From Onthophagus taurus (lineage: Eukaryota > Arthropoda > Insecta > Coleoptera > Scarabaeidae): a stretch of DNA of 64,000 bases. The DNA is taken from assembly GCF_036711975.1 (NCBI RefSeq), contig NC_091976.1, forward strand, positions 32,922,001 through 32,986,000, given 5' to 3'. Below are positions 44,713 to 54,800 of the stretch, in pieces. The position numbers and the translations under genes are program-made. Each line of letters starts with the position of its first letter. Within the stretch, counting starts at the first letter, position 1. The notes under the pieces were generated by a model. It saw only the letters and a list, made by a program, of their open reading frames with translations. It did not search any database and was not told where the DNA came from.

Positions 44713-46797
44713 CAGGGTGTCCCAATTTCGATGTCCGCATAGGCTATCTCCGAAACTAAAAGAGATAGAAAAAAAGTAGCTTACATGTCATGATCTCGTT
44801 TTTCGAGAAAATGCTAATGCCGAAAACTCCGAACAGCTATCGTCTTTTGTTTTCGCCCTATCGGCAAAAACTGAAAATTTTACAAAAACGACAATCGCGA
44901 ATATCTTACTTATTATCAAAGATGGAGTATTATAAATAAAACATTATATGGGCAACTTTTTACGAAGAATTCAGTGGCGTAGGTAGAATTTTTTTCCCAT
45001 CATTTATTTTCGAGATTTTAGACGTAACTTTATTTTTTTAAATGGAAACCATAGTTGGCTATGACTTAAAACAATTTGTTATTTTCTTCTGATAACAAAT
45101 ATATATAGTTTGTGGGGTATATTTCTTATGGTTATTGAATAATTAACAAAAATTCATTTTGTTCTGTCTAAAACTAATGTATGTATTTAAAAGTTAATGT
45201 TGCTATGGTGATAACCATACATACTATGATGGAACATAATGTATCAAATAATTACCAAGGTTTGTATTTAAAAATTTGATAACAACTCTGGCATTATGTG
45301 CTGGTACGAAGCACCAGCATGTTAAGTGTCAAAGTATAACAAAACTGAATAAAACTTTACAATGAATTTCGAAAATTATGAAAAATGTAACATGATGGAA
45401 TGCTATATGTTATCAGATAAGAATGCGATGTTAGCCGCGGAATTTTATTTCACAAGATATCCAGAAAGAAAACAACCGCACGAAAAAACCTTCAGCTGAT
45501 TAGCAGAAAATTTAATAGATATTTGGTCCTTTCCCAAACCACATACAAAAACATACCAAAATGACCTGCAAGAGTCCTAAATAATCTGCTGTTTGTTCAA
45601 AATGTTATCTGGACCGATGAAGTCTCTGAGTGTTCAAAGAAGATTGGGGTTTAATGTATGGTGCCCCCTTTTAGATAATAGAATTTTGGCATATAGTATC
45701 TACCATAAAAACTTAAACTCAGGGAAATACCTCAATATATTAAGGCAGCACATTGAGCCTTTGGTCGACAATTTGCCACTAAATATGTCTCAAATGATAT
45801 ATTTTCAATATGACGGAGCACCAGCACATAATGCCAGAGTTGTTAGTGAATTTTTAAATACTGCCATTGTTGTGACAGCCTACCCGCAAACTACGTCACA
45901 CCATTTTCCACGTCCAGCTGTTGTTATGGTCTATGCGTTTGCTGTGAGAGGTTATATCCTAGACGTATTCATATTAGTTTTGAAGTTTTATGTTTTTAGA
46001 CGTATTAATGTCCTTCATATAACCTCTAAAAACATAGACAGTTATCTACCAGGCGTGGCAAATAGTGTGACGTAGAGTGCGGGCAACCAACCCGTAGTCG
46101 ACTACAAAAATAGAATGGATGTAGCAGTCCTGTTAGATTCTACTGTCCTTGCTACAAACTTTGGCAATAATTGGAAACAATGCTTTCCCTCATGGTATGG
46201 TTATCACCATAACAACATTAAGTTTTAAATACACACAATAGTTTTAGAAAGAACAAAAAAAATTGATACATTATATTCCATCATAGTATGTATGGTTATC
46301 ACCATAGCAACATTAACTTTTAAATACATACATTAGATTTAGAGGGAACAAAATGAATTTTTGTTAATTATTCAATAACTATAAGAAATATACCCTACAA
46401 ACTATATATATTTGTTATCAGAAGAAAATAACAAATTATTTTAAGTCATAGCCAACTATGGTTTCCATTTAAAAAAATAAAGTTATGTCTAAAATCTCGA
46501 AAATAAAAGATGGGAAAAAAATTCTACCTACGCCACTGAATTCTTCGTAAAAAGTTGCCCATATAATGTTTTATTTATAATACTCCATCTTTGATAATAA
46601 GTGAGATATTCGCGATTGTCGTTTTTGCAAAATTTTCAGTTTTTGCCGATAGGGCGAAAACAAAAGACGATAGCTGTTCGGAGTTTTCGGAATTAGCATT
46701 TTCTCGAAAAACGAGATCATGACATGTAAGCTACTTTTTTTCTATCTCTTTTAGTTTCGGAGATAGCCTATGCGGACATCGAAATTGGGACACCCTG
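44713..46797. mobile_element. Fold-back element 3, ~2.09 kb, mariner-type transposase remnant inside
   Basis: The left end CAGGGTGTCCCAATTTCGAT and the right end ATCGAAATTGGGACACCCTG are inverse complements, flanked by TA. Arms of about 600 bp contain GGCTATCTCCGAAACTAAAA / TTTTAGTTTCGGAGATAGCC. Between them, on the plus strand, 45362-45500 (MNFENYEKCNMMECYMLSDK, then AAEFYFTRYPERKQPHEKTF) looks like the DUF4817-type helix-turn-helix. 45650-45870 (NVWCPLLDNRILAY, NMSQMIYFQYDGAPAHNARV) looks like the catalytic part of the same mariner-like transposase. Stops and a nested MITE break it. Confidence 0.88.
45873..46110. mobile_element. MITE nested in fold-back element 3 (sister of 22829-23080)
   Basis: Same inverted ends (CCCGCAAACTACGTCACACC; GTGTGACGTAGAGTGCGGGC) and the same interior (AGGTTATATCCTAGACGTAT; CATATAACCTCTAAAAACAT) as the copy inside fold-back element 2. 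It interrupts the transposase frame just after NARVVSEFLNT. Confidence 0.85.
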
Positions 46798-46904
46798 TAC
46801 TAAAACTAGAACTAACATTAGACCTAGAACTAGAAAGGTTCCAAATGTTTCTAGGTCTAGTGTTAGTTCTAGTTTTAATTGTGATTCAGTGGAAGGTTGT
46901 TATA
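46798..46904. repeat. Left part of a CTAG-rich repeat split by fold-back element 4
   Basis: ACTAAAACTAGAACTAACAT, TAGACCTAGAACTAGAAAGG, GTTTCTAGGTCTAGTGTTAG, then TTGTGATTCAGTGGAAGGTT and GTTATA. The repeat resumes after the element at 47934 with TATTTTTATTAAACTAACAC, exactly as in uninterrupted copies near 17945. Confidence 0.85.
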
Positions 46905-47933
46905 CAGGGTGTCTCACCTAACTGGTTCGTTAGAACTTTTTCATTTTCTACTATTCGTAGAGATTTGAAATTTTGGTAGCATGGGTTGTTCATTCGGAAC
47001 TTTCGATCTAAAATACTTTCAAGATTGCCGCCACTTCCGGTCTACCGGAAGTAGACCATAACTTCGCTATTTTAAATGGAATGCTATAGTTTTTATTACA
47101 CAGTTTAATTGTACATAAAAAAGCAGGTTGACTTTGATAAAAGTTATTGGTACCTAGCGTTTTTTGTTTTCGAGTTAGTTTGGTTTTAAACTTTTTTTGG
47201 TAAATTTCAACATGCTCTTTAAAACTCCATATCTCAGCCAAAGTTCATTCAAAAAAGATCTACTTTGGCACGATTACTATTCAGATGTTGTCAAATAGAT
47301 TGCCATTTGTTGTATCGGAGTATCTTATACAGGATGGTCAAAAATTGAATTACTGTTTCTCCATATTTAATGGCGAGAAAGTCGAAAATTTTAAATGGAA
47401 CGCCCCATATTTTTTTAGGCTATCAGGAAGAGAATCTAATTCTCTACAAATTACCTATACACATTCCCATACCTATTTATTGTAGTTTGCCTCATATTGC
47501 GATATTTATTAAAACATGCACGAAATGCAGGAAACCGTTTGTATTTTTATTAGAAGGCCATAACATTTTGACAGTTTTTTCTTTAATTTATTTCTATTAT
47601 TATTTGTACTATTAACTACGATTGATAATCTATTTGACATTTGACTATTACTACGTATGACAATCTATTTAATTAAAAACACTAGGTACCAATAACTTTT
47701 ATGAAAGTCAACATATTTTTTTACGTACAATTAAAAGGTGCAATAAAAACTATAGCATTCCATTTAAAATAACGAAGTTATGGTCTACTTCCGGTAGACC
47801 GGAAGTGACAGCCATCTTGAAAATATTTTAGATCGAAAGTTCCGACTGAACAACAAATACTACCAAAATTTCAAAACTGTACGAATACTGGAACCTAAAA
47901 AGTTCTAACGAACCAGTTACGTGAGACACACTG
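46905..47933. mobile_element. Fold-back element 4, ~1.03 kb
   Basis: The left end CAGGGTGTCTCACCTAACTG and the right end CAGTTACGTGAGACACACTG are inverse complements. The match extends through AACTTTCGATCTAAAATA and GGTCTACCGGAAGTAGACCA, the latter itself palindromic. Arms of roughly 330 bp; no transposase. Confidence 0.88.
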
Positions 47934-48080
47934 TATATTTTTATTAAACTAACACTAGATCTAGAACTAAAAGGAGAACTAACACTAGAACTAGAAATAT
48001 TTGGGTTTACTTGTGCGTCTGAAGACGTTTAAACCCGAATGTTTCTAGTTCTAAATCTAGTATTAGTTCTACTTACAGTT
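47934..48080. repeat. Right part of the split CTAG-rich repeat plus one more unit
   Basis: TATTTTTATTAAACTAACAC, TAGATCTAGAACTAAAAGGA, GGGTTTACTTGTGCGTCTGA and GTTTCTAGTTCTAAATCTAG, ending directly against the exportin-5 exon fragment. Confidence 0.8.
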
Positions 48081-48086
48081 CTTTTT

Positions 48087-48235
48087 TAGCAAGTTCAGTT
48101 GCAATAGCTGGTGCAGCTTCCCTCATAGTCAAAATTGGCAATAAATATCCATTGCTTTTACTCCCAATGTTCGATGAAATCCAATTAACCGTTGAGGATC
48201 TCTCAAGACCAGAAAATCCAGCTGGTTTAAGTATC
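48087..48235 (+). pseudogene. Truncated, internally deleted copy of exportin-5 coding exon 4
   Basis: The plus strand starts with the intron acceptor TTTTTTAGC and reads SSVAIAGA, then jumps to SLIVKIGNKYPLLLLPMFDE, IQLTVEDLSRPENPAGLS. The real gene on the minus strand (from 54102) reads SSVAMSGA, about 40 residues more, then SLMVKIGNKYPLLLLPMFDQ, IRLTVENLSRPESPAGLS. The deletion joins two GC(A/T)GC-like sequences. Because intron sequence is kept, this is a DNA-level duplication, not a retrocopy. Similarity ends after GGTTTAAG. Amino-acid changes (M to I, Q to E, R to Q, N to D, S to N) indicate relaxed constraint. Confidence 0.9.
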
Positions 48236-48249
48236 GCAGGCAAATGGTT

Positions 48250-48965
48250 ATTTCAGGTAGATAGCTTTTTCCTAGGCAAACAGTAGTTCGTTACAATTTT
48301 ATCATTTAATGTCTAGGCAAATACTTTTGGACAAGATAAATCGTATCTGTCTAAGCTTGTTTTAGGCAAGTACTATTTTTTCGATACAACAATGCAATAT
48401 ATAGTAGAAACCACGAGAGCTGGCAGTGACAGATCGCTTAAAAATGGTATGAATCAAGATATGGAGGTACGACTTAGATTATTTCACCACATACATTTAA
48501 ATGTAGGTTATGTTAGTAACGGAGGTTATATGTCAAACATTGTCAAAGATATTATTTAATGATTTTCCTTTCAAAGGAAACATTTTCGGCTTGTGAAAAC
48601 ACAAACAGATTCATGACAACGCTGACAAGACGTTTCGATTTGAGGTTATAATTATAGAGTGACATCCCTTAGAAGAACAGACGTACTTTTTCGACGTGGC
48701 CATTTGAATTGTACAGCAGACATATTAAACTAATGCTATCTCTTTCTATCACACATTACTCTCTAGCGGTTTGTGAACTACGTATGGCATTTGTAAGAGC
48801 GGAAAACGATGATTTACTGCCAGCTCTCGTGGCGTCTACTATAGATAGTTCCTAGTCAAATACTGACTGCCTAGGCAAACAGTAGTTCGTTACAATTTTA
48901 TCATTTAATGTCTACGCAAATACTTTTGGACAAGTACCATTTTTTCGATACAACAATGCAATATA
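48250..48965. repeat. Direct duplication (~130 bp) surrounding a MITE
   Basis: CTAGGCAAACAGTAGTTCGT, TTTTATCATTTAATGTCTA and TTTTTTCGATACAACAATGC occur at about 48270-48400 and again at about 48870-48960. The right copy lacks an internal ~40 bp. Between them is the element at 48403-48841. It begins right after the exportin-5 exon fragment. Confidence 0.8.
48403..48841. mobile_element. MITE of ~440 bp
   Basis: Terminal inverted repeats AGTAGAAACCACGAGAGCTG..GCAGT and ACTGC..CAGCTCTCGTGGCGTCTACT. It has a TATA-like flank on each side. The interior has no coding potential. Confidence 0.82.
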
Positions 48966-49105
48966 GAATAGGTACCTGTTCACAATAAAATGAAGCAGTT
49001 CCTATCGTTATCAACCGAACTTTTCTTAAATTAAAGTCACTAATGAGTGTCAAACGAGTCAAATTATTTGCGTATCATTTTCAAAAAATGCATAACAGTT
49101 TCATA

Positions 49106-49525
49106 TATTTTTATTAAGTTTAATCTTTGATTATATATAATATGGATTGAGCCAACAAGCTGACATATAATGGGCGTGCGTTAATTTATAAGATAAAAAA
49201 CTATCAATTAGAAGTAACATTTATAATACTTACAGGTGATGTGAAACTGTATTATCGCGAACTTTGCACACGAAACAATACATTTTTAAACATAACGGTG
49301 TGACTGGCTGTGACACAACAAAACGATAAACGTCAAATGGAAGAGGTTTGACACTTTTGTGCGCATGCGCCCGTCTGTTTAGTACCGTTTTATGTCTATC
49401 TTTGTTACACTTTCACATTATCGCTTTCCATCTGCGTCTATTCACCTTGAGCCACATTTTTGTTAGTAGATATATTCAGTTAGCTCAATCCATATTATAT
49501 ATAATCAAAGAGTTTAATAAAAATA
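49106..49525. mobile_element. MITE of ~420 bp with ~45 bp inverted ends
   Basis: Left TATTTTTATTAAGTTTAATC, TTTGATTATATATAATATGG, ATTGAGC; right GCTCAAT, CCATATTATATATAATCAAA, TTTAATAAAAATA. The interior is non-coding (the short frame 49348-49536 is incidental). Confidence 0.85.
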
Positions 49526-49574
49526 CAAATAAATGATTTATTTCTTGAAGACTTAAATACTAAATAAAAAAATT

Positions 49575-50990
49575 TTACTTGTTTTGACATTTATTGCTGG
49601 AATTGCACATCATCATATTTTTGAAACAAATGTGGCGTTTTGACATCCCTTGCCCAGAAAACAGTGACTGTGAAGTGTAGGCCCAAGGTTTATATATAAA
49701 AGGTTGTCTAGGTTCGTACGCAACCATACTGCGCATTACGTCACATGTGGAAAATAATACCGCCAAGCAATTCAAATTAAACAAATGCATGGAGCACCAC
49801 ATGGCCATGAGGTTGCGTGCGCAATCCGTGATCGCTTACGTCACGAAACACTCCTGCTCTTGCCCCTCGCCCACAAACTAAAATCAAAGTATTGCAGCAT
49901 AGGAACTTAGACAACCTTTAATATATAAACCTTGGTGTAGGCCTCCCTTAAAGAAATAAAGCATTCCTGGGGTTGGGTTGGTTTAAAGAGCTATTTGCCT
50001 GAAAATATTTTAGCCATATGCTATTTACATAGGAAAGTAGAATTTAGACTGAAATTAATGGAATAAAACTATTTGCCTGCGACATAAGCACAATTCGCAC
50101 GATTCTTAATTTTCCTGCACGATTTTTATCAAGTCGATTACACCTTTCTCTATAAATCAAACCTGCATTAGAAAATAGTTTTTCTGAACAAACAGAGCTT
50201 TATGGTGTGATTAAGTATCATTTAGCAAGCTTACTTAAAATGCGAAATCCATCCTTATTGGTACTCAAAGCCCACCATTCATATGGATTTATACTTCTGT
50301 CAGCGTCGTAGATTCTTCAAAACATGCCTAAAATAATTTATAAGTTTCCGAATCGACATTCCCACTTTCATTGTCTAAACGAGGTCTTTTCGATGCCATT
50401 TCTGGATCTGAATCATCATTTTCGTCGTGAAAGAAGTCTAATTGTAAGAACTTTGAAAGTTCTAAAAGAAAGTTCTTGTAGCGAGGATCGAAATAAAAAT
50501 GTCGACAAGTAATATGTGCATCTTTCATTAGGTACATGATTAATGACACTGTTCTAGATATTACATCTGACATAGGTGCATGTGGAACTCGTTCTTTTTG
50601 TTATTTCTTCGAGAGCTTCAGAGCTTCATCAATTCACGCTCCTTGATTCTGAGATATACACTGAAATTGCTCTTTTTTGTTCAAGTAGACACTCCAGTAG
50701 GTAATATGTTGAGTTCCAGCGAGTTTAAATATCTTGAATCAGTTTATGTTTAGGCAGTCCGAGTTCAGATTGAGTACTTTCAAGTTTTGTATATCCCGTA
50801 TATCCTGTGATTGAAATGTGTCACAAAGTGACGGGCATTAGTCAGAGTTTCTGTTATTGGAGGACTATTTCTTAATGCATCATTTATCACCAACTGGAGA
50901 GTATGGATGAAGCAACGCTCTCAAGGAAGTATCATTATCGTGAACAATCGACATGATTCAATTAAGTTTTCTGATATCCAGTGTCCTGTG
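49575..50990 (-). pseudogene. Dead hAT-family transposase
   Basis: Minus-strand pieces in order: TRWNSTYYLLECLLEQKRAI at about 50730-50660; HITCRHFYFDPRYKNFLLEL near 50510-50440; then WWALSTNKDGFRILSKLAK and SSVCSEKLFSNAGLIY at about 50280-50150. These match the hAT hallmarks 'TRWNST', 'LDPR.K' and the C-terminal dimerisation block with 'W......L..LA......S....E..FS..G'. A dead tail extends to 49575. Several stops, frameshifts and a 251 bp MITE insertion. ZBED-like hAT subgroup is likely but unproven. Confidence 0.8.
49684..49934. mobile_element. MITE of 251 bp with 9-bp target duplication
   Basis: Ends CAAGGTTTATATATAAAAGG, TTGTCTA and TAGACAA, CCTTTAATATATAAACCTTG are inverse complements. 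The exact 9-mer GTGTAGGCC flanks both sides (49675-49683 and 49935-49943). A 9 bp duplication is typical of Mutator-like elements (hAT makes 8). The insertion interrupts the hAT remnant, so it is younger. Confidence 0.9.
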
Positions 50991-51265
50991 CAACTCAGGC
51001 TAAACCCAAATGTTTCTAGTTTTAAGTCTAGCGTTAGTTCTATTTTTAGATTGTGATTCAGTGCTAGGTTGTATATTTTTATTGAACTAACACTAGATCT
51101 AGAAGTAAAAGTAGAACTAACACTAGACCTTGAAACATTTGGGTTTAGCCACACGTCTCAAAAGACGGCTAAACTTGAATGTTTCTAGTTCTAGTAATAG
51201 TTCTAGTAACATTCGGGTTTAGCCATACGTTTTTTAACCCGTATGTTTCTAGTTCTAAATCTAAT
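50990..51265. repeat. CTAG-rich palindromic repeat, several units
   Basis: CAGGCTAAACCCAAATGTTT, CTAGCGTTAGTTCTATTTTT, ATTGTGATTCAGTGCTAGGT, ACTAACACTAGATCTAGAAG, GGGTTTAGCCACACGTCTCA and AGACGGCTAAACTTGAATG occur in sequence. Last unit ends near 51262. Confidence 0.85.
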
Positions 51266-51893
51266 ATAGTCTTTTTAGATTCTACCATTCTTGATTGAAA
51301 CAAAAAAAAAACAAATTTTGATATCTTTGAATACTCATTGCTTTAAGATGATTTAATATGCCCTTCTTGCCAAATATAACGATTTAATTGTAGAACAAAA
51401 GTTAACTAATGAGATTTTAAGTTACCAAGAATCTAAAATGTTTTTATTTATTTTACTTTTCCTATATCTTAATCTTATGCGGAATAAAGTAGTTTTTTTT
51501 TTAAGTAGGAACTGTAATAAGGAAGTTTATGTCATGTGATCTGTGTTGTATGTGATAAGAAATAAACCATATTTACTTACATATTTGTAATTCTATTAAT
51601 TTTTTATTTTTCTCAATTATTACATAAATCTTAATATGTCACATCAGTAGATCCATAGTAAAGTTCTTTATATCAAAAAAGCAAGGACAAATATTTAAAT
51701 AATTACCAAAAAATAGTTAAAAAAAGAAAACAAAAAAAATCTAACAAGAAGTATGTACAGAATATAATAGGTGAATTCCTTTTTCTTCAGACAATCTCAA
51801 ACAACGGTGGAATGTTGTACAAATTAACCAAAAATAAATTAAATATTAATAACGAACGACGACGCCATTTTTTTTATGTTTTTTTAATATGTA
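51266..51893. other. Exportin-5 3' flank
   Basis: AT-rich, no gene. It should contain the 3' UTR of exportin-5 (minus strand); poly(A) signals in this orientation appear as TTTATT, for example near 51445 and 51605. Nothing else is recognised. Confidence 0.45.
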
Positions 51894-54800
51894 TTATGAG
51901 TTGAAAATGTTTCTTAAATCCGGCACGACTGGTTTCGGTTCAATTTTTTTTGGAATCACAATTGTTGGCAAATCATGGATTTTTACTTCTTTTTTAAATA
52001 ATTGTCCCACACTTTTTCCCATTAACTAAAAAAAATCAACACAATTAATAACAAATTAAAAAAAATGTTTAATTCAAAACCATGCAACACAAACAAAGCA
52101 ACAAATCAAAAAAAAACCAATTTACTTTGATTTTCTGTTGATAAACACAAATTTTGGTGACAACTCGTTGTTTTTTGTACAAATTCCCTCAACTACTCAT
52201 AAAAAAAAATTAATAATAAATAATAAATCAATCAATTTAATCTTACCGTTCCAGTAATTTTTTTAAACAGATCCTTCTTAACCTTCTCAATTTTATTCCC
52301 TTTACTGGTACTCCCCGATATTCGTTCATCTAATTTTTGTAAATCAACCGGATTTACCCCGGGAATTTGTTGCATAACACCTAAAACTTCCGAAAAAGTC
52401 GGCCTCAACATCTCGTACATTTGAGCACCCAACGTTAACAACGACCCTTGATTCGCCTCATGTTGCCCGTGTAACGTTAAAGCATTCAAAACAGCAGCCA
52501 TAATATGCGCCGCCATCTCCCCATTTAACGAGTGATCCAACATTAATTGTCTCACAATCGGGCCGGTTAATAAAGTCGCCTTTAACGAAGCCGTACTATC
52601 TATCCAAGATAAAGCCCCCAAAACAACCAAAACCAACGATTGGCAAGTTTTTTCTGACCGTAAAAGCAAAATCCCCAACTCAGAAATAACCTCGGTCGTC
52701 ATGTTATTACGAGTATGAGAAGGGGGTGAATCCATACTGTGCTCCTCAGTTTCCATGATACTATCATGAGCAACCTCCGGGGTTAAACTCCCCCCTACGA
52801 GGGCTACTTTAAGTACTTCGAGACATTCTCGAGTTAAAGCACGCGTTAAAATATCTTCAAGTACTTCTTGAGTATCCGCATTATCATCGGACGCTTCCCG
52901 GCTACGTACTTCATTAATATGCTGCCATTTCACATTTAATTTCGTCACCACTAAAAATTAAAAATCGATAATAATTTAAATTTAATAATCACAAAATTAT
53001 TTACTTATTGGTCCAATATGAGCAATAATCGGTAAAATAACAGCTTCGTAATACAATTGTGGGCACGAATATATAAAAGCTTTCATATAAACTCTAATAA
53101 TTGGCCTCAATCGATAATCTGGGATATATTGTAAACAAGCCAACACACTATTTACAATCGCAGGGCCTAAATCAGGTAAGCTATATAAATCTCGTCCGAG
53201 CGATGATCCAACTGACCCCATCATATGATAACAACTCTCATGTAAACTCATTAAAAATCTTTGCATACTCTCCGTGGGGGAATCTTTTCCGACGTTGTGT
53301 TCAGCGGCCCCTGCATCGTATATATGACCAACTTGTCCTAAAAGATTCGCTTTTTCCGTCTCCATCATATTCAAACAATCTTTGTAAGTTTCGTGTAGCG
53401 CGCTTTGAGCTTCCGGGGTAAATAATTCATTAAAAATTCGAATTAATGACAAAATGTGGGGTAATAATGGAACGACGTGAGGCGCAGCGGGATTTCGACA
53501 AATCGGATTCCCCGATTCTGTTAATCCGACGACGAATCCGCCTCTAGTTGCTCTTTCGGGGTCGTCAGGCCAAGCGCAACGTTTCACAGCACCCAATAAT
53601 AAGTTGACGCAAAAGAATAAATTCCTTCTATTCGTACCGAAATTATTCGACTCGCTCGGCGGTTTATTTAACCCAACGAACGACATGAATTCAATCGCCC
53701 CTTTAAAAGCACCAGCACTTGCCATTGTGAGCCATTGAACATTCGCCTCTCGCATTATCTCACCGACGAAAGAACTCTGTCGATCGTAATCACAGAAATG
53801 ATTCGAAATCAACAATAAAGCTTCGTGTAAAGTTACTTTTTCTAATGTGCTTAAACCAGCTGGACTTTCTGGTCTTGAGAGATTCTCAACGGTTAATCGG
53901 ATTTGATCGAACATTGGGAGTAAAAGCAATGGGTATTTATTGCCAATTTTTACCATGAGGGATGCTGCGTGGCGTCTCACATTTTTTACAGCCCTCGAAC
54001 GCGTTTCTCGAGTTTGATTGGGCGGGGAATACATGAGAGTTGAAAAAATTTTATCTAGGACTTGAGGTAGAAGTGCAGCACCAGACATTGCAACTGAACT
54101 CGCTAAAAAAGAAAAATAAATAAATAATTTTATATTTAACTTTTACTTAAAGGTCCATTCTGGTTAGTTAAATCAAATATTAGGCAAATTTTATGATTTT
54201 CTTGTAACTATATTGTAAAAAAAATATCAATCAATTTTATTAACTGACTGCAGCGAAATACAGACTAGACGGAATTAGAGTGTGCCAGACCTAGGCTCAC
54301 TCTAGGTCTTAAATGTTATCTGAAACAATCAACCATATGATTTTTATGTTTTTGTTGACAGCGCTAGGTAGCACTAGCTAGCATAGCATTTTTATTGAGC
54401 TAAAACTAGAACGAGAACTTGAAACATTCGGGTTTAGTCATAAAAAAAAACTTTCAGCTGTCAATGTCAACTTTACTTTTATTATTATATTCGTAATCTT
54501 CATAAAATAACCTTTAAAGAGAGTCCAAACTTGACGTATTTATCTCAAAAACCCAAAAAGTTCGAACTTTCAACTTTTAATTTTGACATATTTGTAAACT
54601 TTATAAAAAATCCTTTAAAATGAGTCCAAACTCGACATATTTAACTTTAATATTAATGGAAATATAATCACTTCCGGTTTGAAACATCAACGTCAATTTT
54701 GACATATTTGTCATTTTCATTAAAAAACCTTTAAAATGAGTCCAAAGATGACGCGCACTTATCTCAAAAAGCATTAAACCCGAAGTTAGCAACAATGAAG

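Noticed and set aside
53101-53421. 106-codon open frame on the plus strand
   Set aside because: It is antisense to exportin-5 exon 4 with a matching real frame on the minus strand.
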